Positions 21,599-34,700 of a stretch of DNA of 64,000 bases are shown here, in pieces (within the stretch, counting starts at the first letter, position 1; the number at the start of each line of letters is the position of its first letter). Source of the stretch: Lytechinus variegatus (Eukaryota; Echinodermata; Echinoidea; Temnopleuroida; Toxopneustidae); assembly GCF_018143015.1 (NCBI RefSeq), contig NC_054742.1, positions 51,593,195 through 51,657,194 on the forward strand, written 5' to 3'. The position numbers and the translations under genes were made by a program. Below the pieces are notes generated by a model. The model saw only the letters and a program-made list of their open reading frames with translations. It searched no databases and was not told the origin of the DNA.

Positions 21599-22649
21599 AA
21601 TCAGCGTAACGGGGGAGAAATATTTGATGTATAACATGTGCACCTCTCTATACTTTGATTATAAAAAATCAATACGGATGCCATTGTTCTGTAAATGGAA
21701 ATATTAAAATCATGAAATCAAAATTGAGTCTTGGTCTTGATTATGGTAGTTGGTGTTTGTGAACATAGAATCTCTTTCTCTCTCTCTCTCTTACTCCTTT
21801 ATTAGTTTTACAAGCCCCCTGCCCTCCACATAAAAAGTTCTGCCCTTTAGTTTTGTTTTGAATTGTATTATTCTAATTGTTACAGGGGCGGCTCAAAGGA
21901 CCACTATGACGAGATAGGGTGCTACACATCGGGTGGTTTTCAGTTCGATTGGTGTTTGGTATCAGTGTTCGAAGCACAAATTGACTTCCATAGGTCCAAC
22001 GCTGAATCTGACTTTCTAACAATGAAATTAAAATCACACTGATAACACAACACTTTATGATTCTTTGTTAAGAACAGTGTTATTTATGTTTTGGTTACTG
22101 TGCTCATTAATATTCTGCCCAACATCAATAGGTCAAAACCGAGATGGAAATCACCGACTGCACATTAAAATAAATTAATCTAAATAATAATCAGAGTGTT
22201 GATATTACAATTTTTTATTTCCCAGAATATGGAAGAGCAATTCCTCACATTTTGATTGATGTATTAATCATACCAGTGAAACCATGCTGGGTTAAATGAA
22301 TTCATCTGGATAGCAATGATTGCAGATTCCATTTTATCTGAGGTTGGGTATATGTCTAAAGTGAATAGAAATTTGCTCTTTCACATTCTGGTAAATTATT
22401 TTTTTTTTCAATATTCTTTTAAAGACATGGATCAACAAAACAAGATTCCTGAACTTTTTTGTGTGTTGATATCATTCATACATGTAAGGATGAAAAGAAC
22501 ATGAAAGGAGAACAAAAAAATCAATTATTGCAGACACCTTCTAGATATCTGTGACTGAAAAATCATTATAATTTGTCTGCTGAGAAAAAAATTGAAGAAT
22601 AAAATTGAGATATTAAGTTAATACGTTGATAAATAGTTAAGGGTGATAA

Positions 22650-22800
22650 AGATGACAATTATGATGATTGTGGTGGTAACAATGATGATGAGAAGGCGGA
22701 GGAGAATGGTCATGGGGATGATGATGATGATAACGGTAATGATGGTGATTATGATGGTTGTGGTAGTGATGGTGGTGTGGTGATGATGATGGTGATGATT
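22650..22800. repeat. (GAT/GGT)n microsatellite
   Basis: Imperfect trinucleotide array (GATGATGATGATAACGGTAA and similar), running into the MITE at 22802. Confidence 0.85.
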
Positions 22801-22801
22801 A

Positions 22802-22962
22802 TACCTCGGTCACATTTGTTCTACGGCGGCCTTACCGTGAGTCAAAAACAGTCGTTTTAGCATTTTTGTACCAGCTAAATATAGGTGGTTTGAATAAAAA
22901 TGAATAAAACGGCTATTTTCGACTCGCCATACGGCCGCCGTAGAGCAAATGTGACCAAGGTA
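22802..22962. mobile_element. Fold-back MITE with TTA target duplication (PIF/Harbinger-like)
   Basis: TTA at 22799-22801 and 22963-22965. The left end TACCTCGGTCACATTTGTTC, then TACGGCGGCC, pairs with the inverted right end TACCTTGGTCACATTTGCTC, then TACGGCGGCC; pairing continues for about 65 bp, so the whole 161 bp is one hairpin. A 3-bp TWA duplication suggests PIF/Harbinger mobilisation. Confidence 0.75.
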
Positions 22963-22978
22963 TTACAATGATAATGGT

Positions 22979-23130
22979 GATCAGATGGAGGATTGCGCAA
23001 TAATCAAATGGATGCTACATGATCAGCTGGAGTATTGCGCAATAACCAATTGGACCCTACATGGTCAGATGGAGTATTATGCAATAATGCGCAATAACCA
23101 CTTGTACCCTTCATGATGAGATGGAATATT
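22979..23130. repeat. 42-bp satellite, left part (interrupted array)
   Basis: Marker GATCAGATGGAG or a variant at 22979, 23021, 23063 and 23114 (spacings 42, 42, 51), each followed by the palindromic core ATTGCGCAATAA and GGACCCTACATG. The array resumes at 24003. Confidence 0.8.
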
Positions 23131-23133
23131 TAT

Positions 23134-23281
23134 ATAATATTGGATGGCCTTGAGGTTAATACAAGGAAATATTGGACGAGCTTTGCATAAATATTGGACG
23201 AGTCGAAGACGAGTCCAATATTTTGCAAAGCGAGTCCTATATTTCCTTGTATTGACCGAAAAATGGGACATCCAGTATTAT
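23134..23281. mobile_element. Fold-back element (ATAATATTGGATG ends)
   Basis: Arms of about 70 bp: AATACAAGGAAATATTGGAC on the left matches the inverted right arm AATACAAGGAAATATAGGAC, around a centre GACGAGTCGAAGACGAGTCC. The outer ends ATAATATTGGATG and ATAATACTGGATG pair as well. Confidence 0.75.
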
Positions 23282-23282
23282 G

Positions 23283-24007
23283 ATTATTATTCATACAGAG
23301 AATTTTAGCAAATAATTTTTAACTTACCCTCCCGCCCTGAGACTCTGATTCTGCTGTATGATGGGGGGGGGGGGGACCTAAAGCTACGCACTTTGTTTTC
23401 AAACAATGAAAACTGTCCCAACTTTAATATTTCAACAAATTATATTTCACTAATTTGTGGCAAACATTCTATAGATCATTAACCAAGTAGAAAATATCAC
23501 AAACTCACTAGTAATACGAAAATCCCGTCGTGTTTTTCGTACATTTCTTGATTTCGCCGCCCGATATAGAAGGGGTCCTAAAGCTACGCACTCGATTTAT
23601 CATGCAAAAATAGTATTTCCTGTGCCTCAATTTCTAAAATATATTCAAATTATTATAGGATAAAATGAAATTAAAGCGAATATAACTCCAAACTTCCTAA
23701 CAGTTGTTGGTTTTCTCTGCATTTAGAGATTTACTGCAGCCTCTGTAGAAAAAATTTAATAGGAATTGTTCATCACTCTGCAGTCACAGTTCCACACACA
23801 GTGCGCATTTGCCATTGAAAACTGCATGCGCGCGCGATGAGTGGTGCGTACATTTCGGGAATTCCCCTTCTAGTCGTCCAATATTTTCAATATTGTGTCA
23901 CCTCGGAAAAATATTAGGCGAGTTCAACAAACTTTTTAAGTGGGTCGAGTGCACCAACAAAATAACACTTGTATTTGGGCTCTAAAATTGTCTGTATGAA
24001 TAATAAT
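23283..24007. mobile_element. Non-autonomous element with ATTATTATTCATACAGA inverted ends
   Basis: The left end ATTATTATTCATACAGAGAA, then TTTTAG, and the inverted right end ATTATTATTCATACAGACAA, then TTTTAG, pair over 26 bp with one mismatch. The interior has no coding frame and includes a G14 run near 23363. Together with the adjacent fold-back element it splits the 42-bp satellite. Superfamily not assigned. Confidence 0.65.
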
Positions 24008-24070
24008 GTGCAATAACCACTTGGACCCTACATGATAAGATGGAGTATTGTGCAATATTGCACAATAACC
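24003..24070. repeat. 42-bp satellite, right part
   Basis: AATAATGTGCAATAACCACT, then TGGACCCTACATGATAAGAT and GGAGTATTGTGCAATATTGC: the same units as 22979-23130, continuing after the insertion. Confidence 0.75.
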
Positions 24071-24374
24071 CCCTCTCCCACTCTCTTTTTTTCAATTTTT
24101 CCTTTCTTATTTCTCTCTATCTTGCTTAACTAAATTATGTATCGCCAAATAGCTTGATTTTGCAATATTACAATTCTATCAATAATATACCGAATAGAGA
24201 TTGGACGACATCAGTTCCCTCATTTACATAACCCTGTGTGTGCATATGACTATCTTATGGAATTAAGCAAATTACATAACTCTAATCATATATTTGATTT
24301 TTATAAATTGTAATTTTTTTCATCCCCCCCTCTATTGATTCAACTTACATTTAATGGCCTTTTGGCCTTGCCCC

Positions 24375-24520
24375 ATGCGCAGTATATCTCTCTTAGTCGA
24401 TTCTGAAAGGTCATGTTTGAAAATAAAAACCACATAAGACACTTTGGTATTTGCTACATTTAGGTGCATTTTAATGGAGTCTTTGTTTTTTTTTACTGTA
24501 AAAACAATCTTTTGAACATG
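24375..24520. repeat. Interspersed direct repeat, copy 2
   Basis: Diverged copy of 21246-21400; the block AGTGTCTG of copy 1 is missing. The stretch 24071-24374 before it is plain pyrimidine/AT-rich spacer. Confidence 0.7.
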
Positions 24521-27281
24521 TACACCACATATACTTTTACCACTTAAAGCTGCTATACATAATCTCTTTTCAAGTCATAATATCTACACCAAAATATCCA
24601 ACATGATTCACCTGCGAGGCTCAAAAGTATATCTCCACCCCAAATTGTGAGAAAAATTATTAGATGAATGGTAATATACCAATTGAGAAATAAAATATAA
24701 TGATCTACAATCTATTTCACCAATTTTATTGAAAGCCATATGATAATAAAGTAATTTAGTCATTTAAATCAAATAATAAGTAGATTTAAGAGAATAATAA
24801 TACTAAAGAATTCATTTCATATAGACTCTTTCACACACCATTCCCCATCAATAAACACAAACAAAAAGAAATTTCTATCCTACAACATAAAAAGAATTGA
24901 GAAAAATGTAAAGCATTTTTTAAATTAACAACACATACAAAGATAACTATAAATGATTAAAAGAAATCTTTGATCATCAGCAATTGGCAGGTTTGTTAAC
25001 ATTTTCATGGATTGATAAAAATACACATTTTGCATTACAACCATTTGTAAAGTGCAGACGAAAACTCACAAATGCTCATCAATAATGAAATATTTCTAAA
25101 TGTTTGTATTCTTCTCTGAAGTTTGAATGAAAGACTGCTTTGCTTTACATTAATAACTATTTTTTTACTGGAAATCACAAATTCATAGAGATATCTGTGT
25201 TTGCAATTAATAATTCTTAGAATTTTGTCAAATAAATCAATCATTGAGCAATTGATTAGCACAGAATTGACTACTACTATATTGCAATTTCACATCAAAT
25301 AATTAATATGGTGTGCAATTAAATGATCTTGTGTTTGGCAAAATTGATATATTTCTTTCTTTTACCAGTGATGTACAACACAAAACATTTTTTATATACT
25401 TCTGCCATGCTTTACATCTACATAATGAATACTAAGAAAAATTTGCAAAGAAATAGGGGAATTAAATGTACATTCATTTTTATACAAGTTGTCAAGAATA
25501 TACTTGGCTACAGAAAACAATGATACTTTAGATATGAATACAAACTGATTTTCATAAATCTGGGAGTGCTTTCCTTACAACATAAGATTAATGGATCTAC
25601 AAAGATCCAAAAATGAGGAGTACTGTGTTTCCATGATTCCATATTAATGTTACAAGAGGGAAAATATCGCAATGGTCCATTTAAATCAAGTTATGATATT
25701 AATCTCAGAATTTTGTTGATGTTTCTTTTTTTTAGGGGGGTGGGTTAGAGAGATATGCATAAAGGAAATACCATCGAGTTATATACTTATAAAATGTACA
25801 AATTTCAATTTGTATTGATAAATTTGAATAACAATGGTTTCACAAATATTGCTATGAACTAAATAAAACTTGCTACAAATAAATTCAAATCATAATGTAA
25901 AATAAATATACAGATGTTCAGAATTCTAACAAATATACCTTCTTATTTGCAGCCATTATTCACAACATATCTATGTGTTTTATTATGTCAAAATTCTCAG
26001 AATGATTGGGCGAGAAAATAATGTAGTGCTGTTGACACAAACTTCACATCAAGTTTATATTGTGGCAACATCTTATAAAAAATACTCTTCCTGCAACATA
26101 TACATTTAGGGTCATAACTCTGAACATAACACAGCCAATTACAGGTGCTACTGTCACAATGAGTACAAACGTGATTTCTTTCCAGAGTTCAATACAGATC
26201 CAATATCATAAAAATCCTTGTAACAAGAAATGACTTTTCTCACTTATTTCCATGTTAATACATAATCATTCATAAATAGAGTTGTCCAATTTACAGACTA
26301 AAACCGATTCCCCAATGTACATCTACCTCTGCCTCTGATCATCAATCATTCATGATAAAGAAACCATACATGAATCAATAAAATCTCAGAAAACAACAAT
26401 CTAAAATGAAAAAAGAAAAACGGAATATATACATTAATTCTGGAATGCATTGTGGTACAATGGTGTCAAGAGAGAAAGAGAAAAGGAAAGAGAGAGAAAG
26501 ACATGAAAGAGCAAAGGAGTCGGGAGAAAAAAGCCAGCGATATACAAAGAAAAAGAGAGGGATGCTAGAATAGAAATTACTGGTATGAGTCCAGAGTATA
26601 CTGAACACAACAAGATAATGTTGATCATTTTCTGTCAAATAAACACAAAAATAGATGATTGAATGGAAGCACTGTGTTACCCCATGGCAATTGATAAACA
26701 AAATTATGACTCAACCTCTAAACATAATATAAACATGAGAAAATGATCACAATAAACAATTATTACAAATTACAGATGTGAATAAATATGACATGGTAAT
26801 ACAGGACAACAACAAGCATGTAATCTGTGCCGATATTGTTATATTAGGAACATTGCAAAATCCCCAAATGCATTCATTGTGAATATAAGTGCCCATTTCC
26901 ACACATTAATCTGACATCTATGTCCAGTAGAACGAAGGTGCATTTTCAATACAGTGAAGTGATAAAGCCTGTCCTATGTTTGTTCCATTGCTTCTATATT
27001 GCAATTATGAGAATCACAGACTTTTGTTAAGGACTATGATATACATGTAGGCGACATCAATGACGAAAGCATGTTTCTTTTCATCTATATAATTCTATAA
27101 TGCTCTATGTATTTGAGTACACATTACAAAGCAAAAGAAAAATCAACAAACTAAAATAATTAAATCACATATATATACCTTGTTCATTTGAACATTGCTC
27201 ATTAATTCAATACATATAATTGCCCAATGTAAGTTGTAGTCTTTTTCTTGGACAAAATATTAAAACATAATTTGAGGAAAA

Positions 27282-27287
27282 TTTATT
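27282..27287 (-). terminator. Candidate MYO5 polyadenylation signal (AATAAA)
   Basis: The closest canonical AATAAA that I found on the minus strand downstream of the MYO5 stop is about 1.2 kb away. It implies a 3' UTR of at least that length, including the 27360-27489 fold-back element. A closer ATTAAA at about 27552 is an alternative. AT-rich sequence makes such hexamers frequent, so this is weak. Confidence 0.25.
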
Positions 27288-27359
27288 AATTAATATTCAA
27301 GAGAGGGGAAAGGATTCTGTCATCCTAATAAATATTTTCATTAATTATTTTCCATCACT

Positions 27360-27489
27360 GGGCCCTATTACATAAAAGAATACAATTGATTGTACAATCA
27401 AGCATGATTTTTAGTTTATGGCAACCATATGAAAACAAAATTACAATCAATCATAATTAACAATTGTATCTCTCAATGTAACAGGGGCC
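27360..27489. mobile_element. Palindromic MITE (GGGCCCTATTACAT type)
   Basis: The left end GGGCCCTATTACAT and the inverted right end (GGCCCCTGTTACAT) pair, as do inner blocks such as TACAATTGATTGTA against TACAATTGTTAATT. The whole 130 bp folds back on itself, so it is a small hairpin-type non-autonomous transposon. Target duplication was not resolved. Confidence 0.55.
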
Positions 27490-28499
27490 TATTTATATTT
27501 CAATTAAATGCACTATGAATACCTGTTGTGAGCTCCTGAGGTAAAACTCTCTTTTAATAAGACATTATTTTCATCATTATCATAAATATACATGAAATAG
27601 TGTTGGAACATATTCCAGAAGGCAAATGAAAATAAGTCTCCACAAAAAAAATATGAAAGATATAAGCCCCAAATGAAAAAGAAAACCTCATAGATATTGA
27701 GCCAGATAAAGAGAGATTATTTCTACTGGCAAATCATTTGGATTATATTTTCTAATAAATATATATTTATCCTGATAAGTTCTATGACTAGAAATCCACA
27801 ACAAATTTCAAAACAAGTAGGCAAGCATAACTACTCCTAGAAATCATATCTTAATATCTGCTAAAACACAGATCAAGCTACCTAGAATGCTTTCCACCGA
27901 ATAAAGCTTATCCTGTATAAATATTTCCTTTTAAAACATGCTTATATTCTCGCCTCAGCGAATTCGTATGTGACGAGTTTGAAAGTCCCTTATTGTCCTG
28001 TATTCCATATTCGCAAAGATATATCTCTAAAAGAATTATCTGAAATAGGCAACAATAGATTGTAAATGGCATGATTGCAAGAGAAACAATAATACCGTTT
28101 ATAAAATCATCCACAAGTCATGTTATAGTTTTGAAAAAGAAAATATGAATATATAGTTGCTGATTTACACTTTGAAAAGTCAATGATCTTTGGGAATATC
28201 TTTTGATTAGATGATGAATGTCTCTTCTCTTCCCCCAAATGAATATACAGACATTCCACATGTAGCTTTTAGGATTGGTGAGCTGCTATAGCAATATTGA
28301 GACAGATCAGAATACAATACTTTGGTATATACCATCAAGCACTCGGGAGTCATCCTCACAAAAGTATTTTTCCTGTTGTGACACTAACTTAGTACCTAAT
28401 CAGATCCATGTGTGAATAATCCTGATACTCGTAGAATGAACTATTCATCAAACACACTAGTGTAAAGTCTCTTGTGAACACCTACATAGGGTTGCATGT

Positions 28500-28739
28500 T
28501 CAGAGCTTTTTAAGAAAGTCCAGGTGAAACGTGTCAGGTATCGTGATCTCGTTCAACTCCACGCTTGAAGGGTTGTATGGGAACGTGACGGGGAATGTGT
28601 GCTTGGCGTCGATAAGAAGCTGTGATTCTCGCTTCGGGTCATCTCGGGTACCAAGACGCGACTGGACTTTGCGGATGAATGCGATCTCAGTTCTCTTCTC
28701 GTATTCATCCGGAGTGTAAAGGTTCAGAATCTTGATGAT
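28500..28739 (-). CDS. MYO5: MYO5 terminal exon and stop
   Basis: Seventy-nine codons plus TGA (28500-28502), phase 0 in (acceptor TTTCTTTTCTTCAG|ATC). It reads [16 protein letters not shown], then [16 protein letters not shown], and ends in LDFLKKL; vertebrate MYO5A has IVKVLNLYTP...DAKHIFPVTFPFNPSS in the same place and ends after a similar short tail. Confidence 0.98.
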   Translation of the reverse strand: MIKILNLYTPDEYEKRTEIAFIRKVQSRLGTRDDPKRESQLLIDAKHTFPVTFPYNPSSVELNEITIPDTFHLDFLKKL

Positions 28740-31700
28740 CTGAAGAAAAGAAATAGAAATCTTACTGATTACTTAAGGTTAGATTCAAACATAAGCCAAC
28801 AATATATAATACATAGGGTACAGTCAAGAATCACATTGGTTGATTCTTTGCCATAAAAACCTTAAAAAAAATTACAATTTACATCTTACAAATACATTAC
28901 ATTAGCGTTTCTTAAATATTAAAAAAGGAAACAATTTATATGCTTCAAATAATCTATAAAATGTATACATCTGAATTAAAAAAGGCACAGAAATTATGGA
29001 CATAATCTATTTCTTTAATGGATGTGCAAGCATGATGTTCTTTGCTGGGTAAATATCTATACATGTATATAAATATGTAACTAGATCACTTAGCCAAGTT
29101 TGAAGTGGGGTCTTGTTGATGATTTTAAAATCTTTCTCTTACAGCTATTATTCATTCCATAATTTGACCCAAACTTGAATCTAACAAAAGACAAATACAA
29201 GTATCATTTTCCACACATTTTTAACAAAGTACGAAGCATTCACCATTTTTATATATCTAGTACCTTCAACTTGTAAAACTATTAACATAACTGGTGGGTG
29301 TTTCATAAAGTTGTTCATAAGATACGAATGACTTTACGCATGACTGGTGATCCTTTCTTATGCCAAGTGATATATCCCTATACAATTGATTTATGACCTA
29401 AGATCATGTTCCAGTCATGCGTAGAGTCATTCGTAACTTTACGAAGAGTTTTTACGAAACACCCACCTGGCCTTCTCGTTAGAAAAATACAATGTCCTTA
29501 CCTGTGTGACTGTGAGTTGAGTACATGTGTCACAGATGATACCCACATCATCGTCTGTCCTCTTCTTGACCTGAAGAAGCTGTGCAACCTGAACTAAAGG
29601 TTCAAGGGTCGTCTCCATGATCTTGTCATAGAGTCGACTTGACCTGAGCCACTCTTCAAGCTCACTCAGGTTATACCTGAAAAACAAAAAAATATTGGAA
29701 TTCAAGATTGTTATATTCATATTTAAGACCTAATTTAGATGAAAGAGGTACAATAGCAACAAGGCTATAATATCTCATCAATTACAAGGATTCATTTTTG
29801 AATGCACTGCTGGTGAGGTGCAAGCTCAAGCTAAAGTAATAATAGCTGAGCCTTATATCCTCTGGAAGAGCTATGTAAATTCATCTATTATCATTATTAG
29901 ATCTAAGATGAATGGTACAGATCTACAAATTGTGTAGATCAGTACCTTCATACCAAATACAATGTAAAACCTTACTCTTAACTCATTCCTACGACACCCA
30001 CAAACTAAAATACAGCGCTGTCCTTCAAATATCATGACTAAATGCACCTGCTTTGAAGTTATGTAAATAATATATACCTGATTTGTACTCCTTTGGACCA
30101 ATGGCACATGTCTTTCCTCAGAAGTATGTTGTTAATAGTACTGGCTGTGATCAAATACAAGGTCTGTAAAAAAACAAAAACATAAATATTATTACTAACA
30201 CACAGTCACTTCAATACCAGGCTTCCCTAATCAAGAAAGAGTCTGAAAGAATAGTTCTGCTATTGCTGGATAATTAAAAACTAGATGAAAGTACAAGACT
30301 GATGTGGTTTTTTAACATAAATATTACATTGGTAACAAAATAAAAACAGTAAAAAAATACTGATTACCTTTCAGAGCCAATCAAAATGAAAAACATAGAT
30401 GAAGACAGTTACTTAAAGCGTGCTTATATAATAACAACTCAAATTGGCCAGAAAGAGCGTGAATTGTACTTTAAAGTTTATACAGAGAATCCTCTAGAAT
30501 CAAATTATTTGTATAGAGATATTTTCAGTCATATTATGCCTGTTGTTACTTTTGGCCATTGACCTCATGACCTAAAAATCTAATCAGATAACTGTCACTC
30601 CCATATGCATACTTGAGCCAAACTGAAAATTAAAGCCTCTACTGGTTCTTGAGTTATCACTAGAATGAAAGTGGGATGGACAGAAAACCCCAAACAAAGC
30701 CTAAAAATGACAAAGTCTACCTATGGTCTCCTTACACAAGTTTCAGTAATTGTTCATATGACAGATATTTAGGATTGATTATAGATAATGATCAATAAGA
30801 TCAATCATGAAAAATTGCCCTACAACCTTCACAAAGCTTTGTTTCATGGTATCCAGGTCATCTATTAAAGATCATAAGAACAAGGATATACATTTTAAGA
30901 ATGTTAGTTTTGTGTACATACCTGTCTTGCGACCTGTTTGACGAGTTCTGGGTCCATACCATGGATATTCATCACCGATATGTATGTTCCCAACTGATTA
31001 GCAAAAAAGAATAAAGAATACATTCACTAATTGGCTCACAACACAGACATATAGACATTTACGTATTGGGTATTCACGATTTAAACAAGCATTTGCTTAT
31101 TAAAGAAAGATTATCAGAAACTTTTTGCTTTTTACCAACTTCAACCTAAAGAAGGGCTCACAACTCTGTCTCTCTGCTAGTTAATATCATTTTGGTCATT
31201 TTCCAGAAAATAAAAAGTTAAACAATGTATTTTCTCAACATGATTCATTGTTCTATGTTGCTTGGTCTCAGTGAGAGGTTGGCAAATAAATCAAAAGGCT
31301 TTTGCTTCATAACTTAAGGCCACCACACACCTTACAACTGTTCGCGATCCGATTTTGGAACAAAATCACATTTTGCTCATTTTATGAAAATGTGAATGGA
31401 ACATATCATTTTATTTGAGGCTAAAAGTAATTGAAAGAATACTAATATAACCATTTTTAAAGATTGCAAGCCTTTATTTTGGAGTAAAGGCCAAATTAGT
31501 TTCATAATGTAGCCAATCGTACGACTGCTATGACGTCATTACAACTAGATATCAAATTTGATTTTATTCTAAGAAGGATGATAGCATAGTCACAGATTTG
31601 AATATAGGTATTTATACAATTATTTCGAACATTACTACAGTAAGATATTCCAAGTCTCAATATTGGCATCAAATTCTACTATGTTTAATTCTAAAATTGA

Positions 31701-34700
31701 GTCACACCAATTGTAAGGTGTGCGGCCGCCTTTAAACATACATGCCATTACAAATCTAAAGTCTACATACATGTTTCTTATAAAATTTACTACAGGAAGA
31801 GAAAAAATTGTTGATTACTGAGCTCATATCCACTTTCAAAATAATCACAGAAATTGATTTGATCACATTATCATCAGATGTCTCTATGGGCTTTCAAAGC
31901 CTTTTCAATAACATTACCCTGGCAAGTCTTTATAAAGCAAAAGAGAAATTCAAGAAAACAACTTGTGCCAGGTTTCCATTCATATCACCTAAGTCAAGTG
32001 CAGCAAAATGTGAATATATGTCATTCTAAATTCATAATTAAAATAAAAATTATTTCCAACATTCTTTAAAAGTAAACTGACCTGTTTAATGAGAGAGTCT
32101 ATTGAGACGTTTTTGACCTCTTTTTCTCTGATGGTTGAATTACGACCTCTGACCCCAGTGGGTTTGCTGCTCACCAATCCAGCCATCTCACCTTCCAACA
32201 TGGCTGACACTGCAGAAGGAAAATAAGAGGAAATAGGTCATCTTATATTCTCTTCTAAACATGGCACATTTCAGCATATCACATCAAATTGTAGTGGAAA
32301 GTTCAATTAACAAAAATAGAGCTTTATCAATGCCCTTTGTTTTATAGTATATGTTAATATTTATTGGTGAGAGACAAATCTTTGACCATATTTTCTCATC
32401 CATAAACTGCATCTGGATCATACTACATCTATTTACACCAAGACAGACCAATGGTATATCATTGTAAAATAGTGTAATTTGTTCATGTGGAGTCGGTTTC
32501 ACCAATGTGACTGTAGCATAGTCAGTAATATCCTTTTCTACATTTTCAACCCCATAACCTTATTGAACAAAGCTTTAAGGTCCAGGGATTCCACTACAAA
32601 TTTATTTTTAAAAACATCTGAAAATCATCAAGGAGTCATTACATTCACAAAAACATGTTTTCTATGGCTTAAACGTGGTATCCTTGAAATTTAATATGGG
32701 AGCAACTTTTAGCAAAGAAGAGTGCTCATCCCATATTGTATAAAGAAAATACGAGCCTCTTTCTGTCTTAATAGTGATTATCTTGATTACATGACACTTG
32801 GCTTGCACCCAGTAAATTAGATCGCATACTTGATGTGAAAAATAAAGGTCAAATAAATCTTAGCACCAGCAGGATTCCAATACTTGTCTATCTTACCTAT
32901 CATTGGTTGAACCCTGTTCTCAATGATTCTGATGAGCATCTGATAGATATGTATCCCAAGATCATTCATCACATGACGGTACTCTGAGAGGTCAAAGTTT
33001 CGCAAACAGTGCTCGTTCTGTCGCTCCGTGTTCTTTGATGAGAAACTCTGCAAAATAGAGATAGAAATTATTAAACGAGGCCCCTTTTGCACTGACCAGA
33101 CAGATACCTGATAGAAAGATTTCGCTAATGACCAAATTATTGGTCAATTTAGAGTCAATAAGGCAATGTAATGGGCATCATGCTGTATTTGGGCAACTAC
33201 TACCACTCCCTAAAAAATATCATGGTTACATCAACAGGTTGATTTGTTATGAATTAATGTATGAATTAGAATAATTCTATGTCCTCAAACTACTCTCATT
33301 CAAATAAAAAAAAAAAGACAACAAAGCTACTTTAGTAGTTTTTTATCTGTGACATGATAAAACACTTTGAGGGAACAGGGCAATCAGAGATGGTATGAGA
33401 AGTACCAACTATCCCCACAACCACTTTCAAATTTAAGGGAAAAGGGATTTGTAAAAATAGATCAATTCATTGATTCCATTCCCATTTGAAATAAATATGC
33501 CTAAGATTTGTTTTCATTAGTAAGCAATAGACAGAAAGAAAAGGAGAAACAGACAGGTAGAAGACAATAACATGCTGATAGAGAATTAAATCAATTAAAA
33601 AGGTTAGCTTTCTTATGTGATTGTAGTAAAATGATTGTTTTCCAACAATAGTCAGTACTGGGAACTCTATAATAAATCATCAACCAAAAGTTGACACCAA
33701 ACTTTCATCCACTGCTTTGATACTTGAAGAAAAAAAAAGCCCTTAAAATCTGCTACCCAGCATGCACCTCAGCAACTATTGAATGTTTTCATGAATAATC
33801 ATAGTCACGTGTACTTTACCTTCATGGCCTTTCTTTCCTACTCATCAGAAGTGGCATTGTTAATTTGTTGAAATTAATAAAATAATTGCCAAATCAAACT
33901 CAATAAGAACATATAAAAATTTAAAAAGAAAAGCAATAAATATTTTCTGACTTACAACAAAAAATTATAATAACATGGGTAATGTATCAAAATAATGAAA
34001 TAAATACAATGAATTTCGACTACTCCAACTCAAGCTTTTAAGAATATGTAAAGTCTTTACAAAACAAAAATAAAGGTGCATGCAATCATGTCAGATAAGA
34101 GACACTACTTGATAATTATGCACATGAATGCATAACACTTAAATTCATCTAGACTCAAATCTAGACAAATAGGTATCATTACAAAGGAATGACTTTCATG
34201 CTGTAGTTAATTTGATTTGATAAGAATCTTACCTCCTCTCCACTGTACTGTTTGAGATTATGAAGAAGCCTTGTTGCATTTGTCAACCAGAAGGACACAT
34301 ACTCAAAATCTTCAAAATGTTTCTGTACAAGACATAATATTACAGAAGGAAAAAGCATGAAACCATCATAACAAACATTTTCCTGAAGACGACAAGAACC
34401 CACTCATTGAAACGTCGAGATTGGGCACTCCTTTTCAGGACCAATACTTGCCAAAGAAAGATACATGGTGTACCATGAAACCTACTACACTATTCTTCTT
34501 CGCCATGGAAACCTTCAGAAGTTGCAAAATAAAACCAAATTACTGTACAATAATTGGCTTTTTTTTACACATACATTTTGATGTTGTTGGGGGGCATGAT
34601 GAAAATTTGCTAAAATTGATTTAAATGCAATAATCTGCAATACATGCACATGAAAATTGATTGCTCATTCATTCGTTCATTAGATTAAAAAAAAACATGG

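Larger units (their letters stand above)
24521..28499. other. MYO5 3' flank / probable 3' UTR, no coding signal seen
   Basis: About 4 kb of very AT-rich DNA. I see no open frame with coding character or recognisable family. It contains the fold-back MITE at 27360-27489 and the candidate poly(A) signal; the rest appears unique. The part next to 28500 should be MYO5 3' UTR. Confidence 0.5.
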
